Below are positions 34,303 to 44,562 of a stretch of 64,000 nucleotides of DNA, one piece after another. This stretch comes from Tigriopus japonicus. Its lineage: Eukaryota; Arthropoda; Copepoda; Harpacticoida; Harpacticidae. Where the stretch lies: positions 408,364 through 472,363 of the forward strand of contig CM021314.1 in the NCBI GenBank assembly GCA_010645155.1. The letters are read 5' to 3'. The notes below the pieces were generated by a model that saw only the letters and a list, made by a program, of their open reading frames with translations, was not told the DNA's origin and did not search any database. Each line of letters opens with the position of its first letter. Within the stretch, counting starts at the first letter, position 1. The position numbers and the translations under genes are program-made.

Positions 34303-35794
34303 GGATGTAAAATTTCAAGTGCCAAGAGTTTCCGTCCCTAATGCAATACGTACGGCCTGCGTTAAAGACCAATGCCCACTCTTTAGGTAGTGGCATTATT
34401 ATAGTTGACATTTGAAATAACTATTAAACATTCAGCGTAGAGTATTATCCTGACGAACAAATATCGACTCTCAAACTATTTGTACGTAGGCCACAAAGTG
34501 TAAATAAATGAAATTACCCCACCCTTATTACATTTACCGATACACATCTGTCATCATTGACTACTCCATCCATGCACAATAACTGAACGGGCTGGCAAAG
34601 TATTAACTCCAAACTAGACAGAGAGTGAGTTTCTCATCCATGTCATGGAATTTGACAATCCCGGTTGACCATTCCATCCCAAAAGGGTCGCTCAATAGCC
34701 TGTACCTTCATTTGAAAGAGCTGACCTCCTCCCATTTTGGCATTCCGTTTGCTTTGTGCCATGCAGGAAAACGTACACCTGTCGAGTGAACAAGTGACTA
34801 CTTGGCTCATGGCCCCTCAGTTCGGCCCAAGCATTGATGCCTCTGCCATTGAGTGTGGCCGCCACGAGTCCCTCGTCATACATGATGGGTTTGGTCAGGA
34901 TTCACTCAAGGAGGCAGACTCCGGAGGAAGTCCTGAGCGTAAAAGGGCCCACGTAGTCAGTTAGACTGTGGATGGATGTATTGGTACACTGGTTTCTCTG
35001 CTGATTTCACATCTCTAAGCCAGTTCGATGTTCGCTCATCATATCCTGTCAGGGAAGGCCAGAAAAGTACGAGGGCTGAGCACCATTACTCGAGCTTCCC
35101 ATTGAGAATATGAGCGCCCCCTGGAGAAGTGCAGGTCGTTTGGTTCGCGTTGGTCGGATTGTAGGGCTCCCACCTCGCGTACGAATGGTCGGGCGTTTGG
35201 CATCCAGGTGCAGGAAATACCTGTGATCATGGTATTCAAGCCATGGCTACTCTTAGAGTTATTGCTAATACTGCTGCCAACAATACCGCCGCAATTGCTG
35301 CACAACAGGTACCAATGTTCTGTTCTACCATAAGTTGGTTGAGCCAAGTCAGCCAAAATTTGCGAGGGAGAGAGAGAGAGAAGTCAGCTTGGTTAGTGGT
35401 TGTCGAGCCGTGGACCATTTCATGCGGCGAGCTGGACTGGATGGAGCTGCCATTGTCGGCGAAGGTGATGAAGGAGCAGGAAAAGACATGGCAGAGGAGA
35501 GGGAATGAGGAGGGGGGACTTGCGTGAATGAAGGAGCACAACTGACTTCATCTATTTGTCGTGGAACCTTCGTCCTTCGCCCGTCTTCGTTACACCCACT
35601 ATTTTGACCAAAAACCTGTTGTGCCGTGTCGAGCAACAATTGTACTCAGTTTGGTGTGTGTTTTCGCACCTGTGAATGATTTAAGAGAGTTAAAAAACAG
35701 TGAAAAGTAAGATTACCCTTCTACGGATGCGTGGCCTGGTTAGGGCAAGACTTGACCTTGTGATGAAGAATTGGTAAAATTCGAAACAACGACA
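34303..35794. other. Gene-free stretch between the TRPA and EPS8-like genes
   Basis: Open frames of about 100 residues on both strands overlap each other and are not recognised. An AATAAA near 34503 could end the TRPA transcript. A short GA-rich run lies near 35364-35382. The 35.5-35.8 kb part may be 5' untranslated sequence of the EPS8-like gene. Confidence 0.45.
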
Positions 35795-37692
35795 ATGATG
35801 GCATCCAGGGAGAGTCGATCATCCAGTAATTCGGATCGAATCAGCATGAATTCCAATGACGGTAAGCTCAAAGACGCTGTAATATTGCAACAAAATATTG
35901 ATTAACTCTACCAAAGAAGCTGGAGTAACCCAACCATATGCTGATATTGTTCCCAGTCTAAAGTTCATTATTTACTTCAGGCATGTCCCATTCGCCAACT
36001 TATGTGTTGGAACATCTGGCCACGTTTTCTGTGTCCCCGGAAAATGACCTGATCTATCCTGCTGATGGCATGCGGCGTCTTTTGGCTATGGAAAAGACCA
36101 ATGGTATTTGGACGCAAAAGATGTTGATGAGGATTGAAAACAAGTTGGTCAACATCATGGACCACGAGAATAAGGAAATTGTGGAACAGTTCCCTTTGGC
36201 GTTAGTGAGAGAGCCAACAGCCTTCACCAGCACAGATCCGAAAGAGTTGTATAACAATATATTGATCTTCATCGTGGGCCATCCACCCGGCGAAAGCCCA
36301 ATCCCAGCCGAGATGCACATCTTTCAGTGCGTGAATGTTCGAGCTCGAGATGTGGTAGAGGACATCAAATCCTATCACGGGGGTCGAGGAGGAGCCCTCT
36401 CCCGAAGTGGCCAAGAGATTGCTGTCGGGGATCTGACTCCTTATGGAGGAAGCGGCACCGAGCGTTCCTTACGCTCTGCTCAAGTGCCCCTGGCTGCTCA
36501 ATTGGATCCTGAGCTTCGAAAGGGCGATCTAGATGGGGACGAAACAAGTTCCACTTCTAGTGATCGGTACGAGAAAGATGTTGCCATATTGAATCGATGC
36601 TTCGATGACATTGAAAAGTTCATTGCGCGCCTCCAACACGCGGCTGCTGCATTTAGGGAACTAGAAAAGAGACGACGCAGTAGGAAATCAAAAAAGAAAG
36701 ACATGGGCGACGGTATGCTATCAATGAGAGCCAAACCTCCCCCTGAACGCGAATTCGTGGACATTTTCCAAAAGTTCAAGCTCTCCTTCAATCTTCTTGC
36801 AAAGCTCAAGGCTCACATTCATGACCCCAATGCACCCGAGCTCATCCACTTCTTGTTTACGCCTCTGGCGCTCATTGTTGATGCGTCCCACGATTCCCAT
36901 TACGGTCCCAATCTCCCAGCAAAAGTAGTGGCCCCTTTGTTAATGGGCAGTGCTGTCGAACTTCTCATCAATTGCCTCACATCTAAAGAGAGCGAATTGT
37001 GGCACTCATTGGGAGAGCCATGGTACATCCCTGCTGAAGAATGGAAGGGATATGTGCCACCCTACAGACCTGTGTTTATGGACGGATGGAGCCCTTCCAA
37101 TTTTGTAGACGAATCGGAAAATCTGACCAACAGGAACTATCAGCCCGAGGATGAGGAGGATATTGATCAAATCGATTCGCATTCACCAATGCCTGGACGT
37201 CGAAGCCATCATCATCATCATCACCATCATCCATCAGAGCCGCTTAGCGCCGATTCTGATGTTGAACATCAAAGGGGAGGGCCTCCCTATCGTTACGGAA
37301 GGGACAGTAGGTTAGGATCCGAGCTCTCCGCTAGCTCGCCTGACCCACGAAATAATGGTTACGAAGACCCCCGGACGCGATTTGAAAACCAGCAACGAGC
37401 TTTCATGCAACACCTCTTGAAGCAAGGGGCCAAAGTGGTCCAGGTCACCTATCCACGAACTGCCAACAACGACAAGGAGCTGAGTGTGGTTCGTGGAGAG
37501 TATCTAGAAGTTTTGGACGATACTCGCAAATGGTGGAAAACTCGCAACATACATGGGCAAGTGGCTCATGTGCCTCATACAATTGTGGCAGAAGCAGCCT
37601 TAGAATACGGCCCTGGTCGACACCCGGGAGAATCACGCCCAGGCCGAGGTCGGCGAAATGGTGGTGGAGGTGGAGAAATGCGGTACTTCTAA
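35795..37692 (+). CDS. EPS8: EPS8-like adaptor (PTB and SH3), short C-terminus
   Basis: EPS8 links receptor signalling to actin: it binds Abi1/Sos1 through its SH3 domain and caps or bundles actin through its C-terminus. Exons: 35795-35861 and 35981-37692 (GT-AG), 592 residues. The PTB domain starts near residue 24 (MSHSPTYVLEHLATFSV, LVNIMDHENKEIVEQFPLAL, ILIFIVGHPP, EMHIFQCVNVRARDVVEDIK). A middle EPS8 region follows (FVDIFQKFKLSFNLLAKL, FLFTPLALIVDAS). A run of eight His lies near residue 433. The SH3 domain is at about 503-560 (KVVQVTYPRT, LSVVRGEYLEVLDDTRKWWK). A Gly/Arg-rich tail ends at MRYF. The SAM-like actin-binding C-terminus of vertebrate EPS8 is not in this frame; it may be lost, or lie in downstream exons that I could not recognise. 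Confidence 0.88.
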
Positions 37693-38247
37693 CAACAACA
37701 ACAACAACCACAAAACAAACAAACATATATTAAATGAACCTGCCATCACTTCATTTATGTTTAATTCAAATCTTGCAACTCCAAGGAAAACGTTTGTAAC
37801 CTGTTAAATATCGCATGCCAATACTTCAAATTTAATGTGCCTAAACAATCATTCATTCCTGTCTAATCTTAATATGATAGAAACTAAAAATATAGGCAAT
37901 TCCAATTATTAAAGTCGACGGAAGTTGTTTTATAGATATATCTCAATGTTTTTGTTCATCTGTTATCCTTTTTAGAGGCAAATATACTTGGAATTGCTGC
38001 GTGCCAAAAATTGAAATTATAACATTCCAAAACATGGACAAAATCATGCAACTGTCAGTCTCCCATTCAAAGACCTTGCATGTCTCACTGATCTTTCCAA
38101 AGTCCCGTTTATTTGGGAACTTGAAAAAGTAATATAACGAATATCGACTAGTATTCATGCTACCCTATTCTGATTGATTCAGGGCTTGTTATTTTCTCGG
38201 GTAGAATTTAATAACAAATTGCCTTACAATATTTGGCTAACCTGAAA
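37693..38247. other. Gene-free stretch after the EPS8-like gene
   Basis: Begins with an AAC/CAA-rich run just after the stop codon, probably 3' untranslated sequence. No further EPS8 exon was recognised. Confidence 0.5.
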
Positions 38248-38771
38248 CATAAAAGCACTGAATTTCTGGAGTGGGAGGCTAACGGTGAGAATTATGATTT
38301 CCAGCGAGATTAATTCAATTACGTTCTTCTGCAAACGAGACCAGAGGCTAGGTTTTTAGACGCAAAGAACGATCTTAAAATCGTTCTTTGCGTCTAAAAA
38401 ACTAGCCTCTGGCTTGTTTTCAGTAGACAACATATTTCAAATTTCAGCTCAATCAAATGGGCGGAGTGAAAAGCTATGCCTTATCAAACTTATTTACTAA
38501 GAAGAGCAAAGAATAAATGAGTTCGCCCTTTTATGGTAAAGTAATTACCAGAAAAGGGCGAATTCATTCCCTTTCAGGAGGGTTTGCACTGAACTTTGAC
38601 CGGGAATAACTTTTGACTCCGACGTTCGATTGAGCTGAAAATTGAAATATGTATTCAAGTCAACACAGACAAGGTTTCATTTGCAAAAGAACGTTGATGA
38701 TGATGTATTTCTTCTGGAAATCATGATTATTTTCGTTTGCCTCCCACTCCATTGAAATTCAGTGGTTCTTG
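38248..38771. mobile_element. 524-bp inverted-repeat element, 7-bp duplication
   Basis: Left end CATAAAAGCACTGAATTTC; right end, read on the opposite strand, CAAGAACCACTGAATTTC. Both continue into (TGGAGTGGGAGGC). Flanks CCTGAAA (38241-38247) and CATGAAA (38772-38778) agree in six of seven bases. The arms hold TCAGCTCAATCAAA and its inverse around a TGGTAAAGTAATTACCA core. Sister of 23564-24217. The left arm carries the 72-bp hairpin at 38341-38412. Confidence 0.8.
38341..38412. repeat. 72-bp near-perfect hairpin inside the inverted-repeat element
   Basis: CCAGAGGCTAGG, then TTTTTAGACGCAAAGAACGA, a few central bases, and the complementary half ending CTAGCCTCTGG. It is absent at the matching place in the sister element, so it is an insertion or a local inverted duplication. 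Confidence 0.85.
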
Positions 38772-38970
38772 CATGAAAACTTCATCAGCTATTATATTAC
38801 AAGAGGGTATCTAAAGCAAAGTTAGACTGAGTTTGAAAATCGTTGACAAGTAAGCTCTTTGAATATTCTTACAATGTTTGTAATCAAATGACGATTCAAC
38901 TCTTGTGAGCAGATCATTTGAAAAATTACATATGTTCAAGACTTGGAGTGCATGCTAATACGACAGTAGA

Positions 38971-39650
38971 TAAAAAGGTCAAACACGAAACGGTCACAAG
39001 TAAATAGGTCATACTAAAAGGTCACGAGGAAAAAGGTCACAGTAAAATGTCACAGGATAAAAAGGTCACAATAAAAAGGTCACAAGGTAAAACGGTCATG
39101 GCATAAAGGTCACACGGTAAAAAGGTCACGGCAAAAAGATACCTTTTCCTTGAGTATTAGTATGTTCCACTTGGAATATCTTAGAAGCCCATTAGCAGAT
39201 CTACAAAGAAGGGCGTTATTTTGACTCTAGAGGGACAAGGAGGTCCAACGGGCCCAAGGTGGTTTGGACCATTGTTCTTAAATCTGTTGGGAGTTACATT
39301 GTGTCAAATATGCATATGAGACCTTATAAAGATTGGGATCGTGCTCCACCTGGTTGATATTGGGTCCCCATGGAACAATATTCAACCATGGAACATGCCT
39401 GGGCCCTTATGGTCACCCCCTTGGTTACCATTGGAGCTGCCCGGGTCTGGGGCCTTTTAATTGTGACCTTTTTACCGTGACCTTTCTACCTCGTAACCGT
39501 TTTACCTTGTGACCTTTTTACCGTGACCTTTCTACCTCGTAACCGTTTTACCTTGTGACCTTTTTTCCGTGACCTTTTTACCGTGACTGTTTTACGGTGA
39601 CCTTTTACCTGTGACTTATTTGCCGTGACCCTTTTACCGTGTGGCCTATT
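38971..39650. mobile_element. Foldback-like element with arms of AAAAAGGTCAC tandem repeats
   Basis: The left arm (38971-39143) is about a dozen degenerate units of 13-17 bp with core AAAAAGGTCACGG. The right arm (39455-39650) is the same unit in the opposite orientation (CCGTGACCTTTTTACC). Between them lies about 310 bp of non-repetitive sequence. Long inverted arms made of short tandem repeats are the hallmark of foldback (FB-type) elements. No transposase is present, and the outer borders are not sharply defined. Confidence 0.7.
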
Positions 39651-39659
39651 CACCGCGCT

Positions 39660-40461
39660 CTGCTAGTACACGGTAGGGCTGAGGCCTCTGTGAAATTGCA
39701 TGAAAAAAGGTATTCATTGCCCAAAAGCCCAATACTTCGGAATTTAGAATATCTAAATCTTACCTTGGGTTATGGGCCATTCTAGAAAGATAATTCACAT
39801 CAAAATTTACCACGAAGATTTGAATTTTAGGCCCTGTCGACTCGTTGTCATGCTGTACGTTCTTGTGCCATTGTTTCATAGATTTGTGATCCAGGGCGAA
39901 CTTGGCTTTGAAAATGATCTCAAAGTGGAATCAAAATGCAATTTCTAAGACCATCAGTGGGGCGTCAAAATCACCTCTATGCTTGAGAGGTAAGCTGTTT
40001 TCAGGACATATGACCTATAATGTGGCCTTTTTAAAATGTTTTGTTTAAAAACAAGGCAACATTTATCAAAGTATTCTGCTCACATAATACGATAAACTAA
40101 TTTAATGAATGAAAAGTTGAAAACAGAAAAATCAAATTCATGAAAAAATATTTCCAGTCATTTTTTTACATTTTTCTTTGGTTTGAAGTTATTTTCAATA
40201 ACTGACGTTGAGTACTGATTGCATACGACCAACAGCCCAAAGATATTTTATTTTAGAGTACTTTATTCTAATTGATTTTTAAGTGTTTTCCAAAACCCTT
40301 GATTATATTTCTCACATGGGTATCTTAATGAACACACCTGGAAAGAAACTGAATGATTTGGGCAACATTGCAATCAAGAGCTTTTATGTTTTTATTTCAA
40401 ATACTCTAAAACAACAAACTTCGTACATCTTAAAGATTTGCGTATACAGAGTGTTCCTAGA
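39660..40461. other. Gene-free stretch
   Basis: No coding sequence or repeat recognised. Confidence 0.5.
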
Positions 40462-40627
40462 CAAGGATGGCTCAAGCCAGGATAACTTTCAAAATACACA
40501 CTAGGTCCGATTAGTACAATGGAAATTCAATGGAACAATATGTTTATTGCAAAAACCTCACATTTTAGTACAGTGATCGGACCTAGTGTGTATTTTTGAA
40601 ATTCGTCCTGAAGTACAGTGGTTCCTG
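40462..40627. mobile_element. 166-bp MITE with 7-bp target duplication (copy 1)
   Basis: Starts CAAGGATGGCTCAAGCC and, on the opposite strand, CAGGAACCACTGTACTTC. An inner inverted repeat TTTCAAAATACACACTAGG strengthens the hairpin. Flanks TCCTAGA (40455-40461) and TCTTAGA (40628-40634) agree in six of seven bases. A second copy is at 44400-44555. Confidence 0.85.
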
Positions 40628-40795
40628 TCTTAGACAAGGAAAAAAGAAGCAAAGTTTTGTTCTTCAAACGAGGCTTTGAGCAAGTTTCCATCATTTGATC
40701 TTGACTTAATTTCTCTAATTGTCACTGATTTTTTTGGGCCTCGATTTTTCTTTATATTTTTAAAATCATATTAAGAATTCCTCATCTTCAAGGCC

Positions 40796-41295
40796 GTGAA
40801 AATGATACATGGTCTCACTGGCACATATGAAGAAAAACTTGATTCCCTTGGCCTTACTACCCTCCTGAGAAGGCGGGAAAGAGGCGATGCTATACAAGCC
40901 TTCAAAATAATTAAGGGCCTGGATCACCTCCAAAAAGATGACTTCTACACAAACATAAATCATGAAAAAGGCACAAGAGACAACTTGATGGGGAATTTAT
41001 ACATTCCTCGAGTGAAAATAGACATCAGGAGACATTTCTTTTCTTTTCCCTCCGCACTTTTATTGAATAGCTTTCCTAGCACCGGGAGAATATGCCAATC
41101 CCTGAACGAATTTAAGTCGTTGTTCGACTTACAATGATAGAAACAGCCATTTACCCATCGCACCAATATATATACCCAGAAACTCCTCATTTAACATCCT
41201 AATGTCAACACAGCGCATCACCTACTATATCTTCCTTAAAACCAGCAACTTTGGATCCTGAAGATGAAATAAATCTAATCTAATCTAATCATGAA
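40796..41295 (+). mobile_element. 3' end of a CR1/Daphne-like LINE with (TAATC)n tail
   Basis: The + strand encodes a 113-residue frame with GTYEEKLDSLGLTTLLRRRE, RGDAIQAFKIIKGLD and a closing region SFPSTGRICQSLNEFKSLFD, the conserved C-terminus of non-LTR reverse transcriptases. The stop is at 41137. The element ends with the microsatellite AAATCTAATCTAATCTAATC near 41275-41290, a typical LINE 3' terminus. It is 5' truncated. Confidence 0.82.
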
Positions 41296-43373
41296 AGTTA
41301 CTTGACCAACTTGAAAAGCAATAAAAATGGCAACGGTAGTATTTTTGTTTTTCGTGGATATTTTTTATTATCTTCATGATCATTAATGATGGATAACATT
41401 ACAGTGAGGCGGTCTGAAATATTTTATGTTTAGTATATTTATGTATCAATTCACGACCAAGATGCTCTACTGTACGGCTCATAGAATCAAACCATGAGAA
41501 GCTTTATAAATTATGTGCCACTTGGCCAAACTTCACAACTTTTATTTTGTATTTAATTGCAACACCTGTTTACTGCATCTATTCCAGTTTTGATCGAACA
41601 ACGTACTTTTTGAGTATGTTCTAAACAATGCTTCCTTATTCCCGGTGGTGGCTCTTTTACTTGACCATTCGATCTAGTGAGACTAGACAAGGCTATCTTA
41701 ATACTCAGGATGAATAACAAAAATACAACTTAAGGCCTGTCATGGTACAAAAATGAGAGGTTAGTTATTTGCAGTATTATACTCATACGCAGTATTTTGC
41801 AATTGAATTATCATCATAGTATAGTTACCGTAAGTGGTATTTTGTAATATATCCTTCGTTGAGTCATCCTTGGACTAGAAGAAAGCCAGATGCAAAAGAT
41901 AGCGGATATTTTTGTGGCTTCACCATTAACTGCTTTTCCCTTTGAACGCACCAATCGGAATTCATGTCGATTGAAATTATAAACCTTGATTGGCTGTAGC
42001 ATGGGGAAAAGGCGGTCAAGCAGATAAGTCACAAAAATGTCACATTAAATCTTGATTTCATTTTGGACCACTGTCCAGTCAGAATCTAGAATCAGAGTTG
42101 AACATGATCTAATAAAAGTCAATTTCAATACATGCCTCTGCATAAGAGGACCTTTTTGAGGATTCAACTTAACTTATATCCTTTTTTCAACCAAACTGCG
42201 TCTGACAATTATTGATACTTGATTGTTCAGTCTAGTTCCATTTAATACACAGATTACAACGATTAAAAGCCATCTAGTTCGTTTTTGTTTGTTTGACCAC
42301 TGGATTCCAAAAAGGCCATTCCGAGCTAGACCATCCAAAATTCAGCTCTAATTGGCACTTACGGAATCCATCACTTGAACAAACTATAATGAACAAGAAG
42401 GCGTAGGTTATGAATGTACTCTTCATGTTACAAGGCACTATTTTGGCCACGTGGGCTAGAAACGTCTTGGTCAAATTTCTAGTTTGTTTGACTTGAACCT
42501 AAATTATGCTTAAAATGGGGATTTTAATTACTTTTGAATTTTTTCCACTCTCTTGTCCCTGCACAAAAAACTGACAGAAGTTGTGTTTTCCCTATTTTTG
42601 ACCGCTTCTCCTTTGATGAGACTTCCTCCAAGCCAAAGGAGGTGAAGTCCAAATTGTTATTGCCCTACTACTTACTTTATTGCCCTGCAAATATATTTAT
42701 TGCTCTACAAATCAGTTACCTCGCTAAAAGAACAGCTCATACGCAGAGTAATCTGTGCGTCCCCCATCTCATTGATGAGGAATGATCCTGTGCAGGTTGG
42801 GATCAGGGGGCGCACATTGATTTGAGGCTTGCTTGGGCAGCCAGCCGGCTGTCTGCTCGTATTTCGGCAGAATTCTTAACAGCCGTTCAGCTGATTTTTT
42901 GGTGCGTAGTTGCCTGTCTCGCACTCACTTACGCGACAATTTTAGTACAATGCGTCCTCTGGCGAAATGTAATGGTAAACCTGAGTTTGTCGCCCCCCTT
43001 GGTTGGGATGGTTTTTATACTAAGGCACTGAGTAGCCACTACACGTAATGATTACGGATTAGCTTGAGGTGAACAAAGCTCCTAAAACCGTACTGAGCAA
43101 GCAAAGCATGCAGGTCAGATAGTATGTCCATGGTTGAACCGATTTTCAGGGTTGAAAAATTCAAACGGAAGCCCCAAAAAGGATAAGTTGGTCAACAAAA
43201 TACCATATGCACCCACAAATGAAGGGGGTATTTCCCAATTTCCGACATTGAACGATTCATTTTTACTGACACCCTTCGGGCTAACGTCCTAGAATAGGGA
43301 TTGAAATGAACTTTTATCCTTTCCCTTCTCCCTCCACCGGATTTTGGTCATTACCCCCTTCCTTTTGCAGGTG
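41296..43373. other. Gene-free stretch
   Basis: Several short unrelated open frames; no recognised protein, RNA or repeat. Confidence 0.5.
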
Positions 43374-43375
43374 TA

Positions 43376-44291
43376 AAAGGGTGGATGATAAGTCTGGGAC
43401 CACAGTTTTTGCTATGTAGATCGTACATTTCAAACAATTTAACACTTATAATTTGTCACAACAAACCCAAAACTGTTGGAAAAGAGCCTTGTTAAACATT
43501 TTCAAAATGGCAGTCTTTAGCAAATATAAATGGGCACACTTGTGGAACCACCAACGCATGTGTGGCACTCACAAGCTATTCAGATATGAATGCCCATACT
43601 ATCGCAAGGGTATTCTTTAGAGCCCCAATATTCTCGCAGAACTTTTCATAGGCTCTGGACTCAGGCATGGATCACAAATTAAAATCCATTGGATTGGGAT
43701 CAGGGCTTGAAGGCAGCTTCATTTCCCTTCTCTTAATGTCATGAATTTTTTGCTGCTCCTGGCATCTGGGCTTCTGAAACTTATGGAAAGATATGCAATC
43801 TTTCCTTGCCCTTTTAAAGATGTATCCTATATCTTAATAATGGTTTATTGTAATTCTGATGAACTTTCTAATCAAATTGCTCGTTTGCAGAGTTTTCAAA
43901 ATCTCCTGAACTGATTTTCCCTCTTTGTGGAGCTCAACTACTGTTGTTAAAGGATTTTACCAACTCAATGTTGATGTAAGCAAAACCTATTGTCTCAAAT
44001 TTGTGTACCATTATCAGAAGCCATTGTCAGAATAATTTTGGAGAGAAATTTGAAAAACTCATGAAGATGTTTTCATTTAAAAAGATGGGTTGTATTGTGC
44101 GTGTTACACGTGCCTCGGTGGTTCCACAAGTGTGCTCATTTTATCTGCTTAGGACTGCCATTTTGAAAATATTTAATAGGGCTCTTTTCCAACAGTTTTG
44201 CGTTTGCTGTGACAAATTATAAGTGCTAAATTGTTTGAAATGAACGATCTACATAGCAAAAACTGCGGTCCCAGACTTATCAGCCACCCTG
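43376..44291. mobile_element. Tc1/mariner-type MITE with about 190-bp inverted arms
   Basis: Arms 43376-43555 and 44105-44291 are inverted copies. The termini contain AGGGTGGATGATAAGTCTGG and AGGGTGGCTGATAAGTCTGG, and TA lies at both borders (43374-43375 and 44292-44293). The terminus resembles that of the mariner-like element at 14257-15204 (GGGTGG...TAAGTC.GGG.CC). The 550-bp core has no recognisable transposase. Confidence 0.8.
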
Positions 44292-44399
44292 TAAATAGTA
44301 TTTTCCTCTCCATCTACGTTGACACACTTGGTCTTAAATGTGATCAATCAATTTATGCACGTCCTCTTCTAATTAAAGCAACTCTAGTCCAAGGATGGC

Positions 44400-44555
44400 T
44401 CAAGCCAGGATTACTTTTAAAATACACACTGGGTCCGATTAGTACAATGAAAATTCAACGGAACAATACATTTGTTGCAAAAACCTCACATTATTGTACA
44501 ATGATCGGACCCAGTGTGTATTTTTGAAATTCGTCCTGAAGTACAGTGGTTCCTG
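44400..44555. mobile_element. 156-bp MITE with perfect 7-bp target duplication (copy 2)
   Basis: Same family as 40462-40627, about nine bases in ten identical by eye. The flanks are a perfect 7-bp duplication TCTAGTC (44393-44399 and 44556-44562). Confidence 0.88.
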
Positions 44556-44562
44556 TCTAGTC

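Noticed and set aside
35039..35639. Overlapping open frames of about 100 residues on both strands upstream of the EPS8-like gene
   Set aside because: They shadow each other and match nothing known; more likely untranslated leader sequence.
38971..39650. Regular AAAAAGGTCAC repeats suggested a CRISPR-like array
   Set aside because: There are no unique spacers, units are degenerate and inverted between arms, and the genome is eukaryotic.
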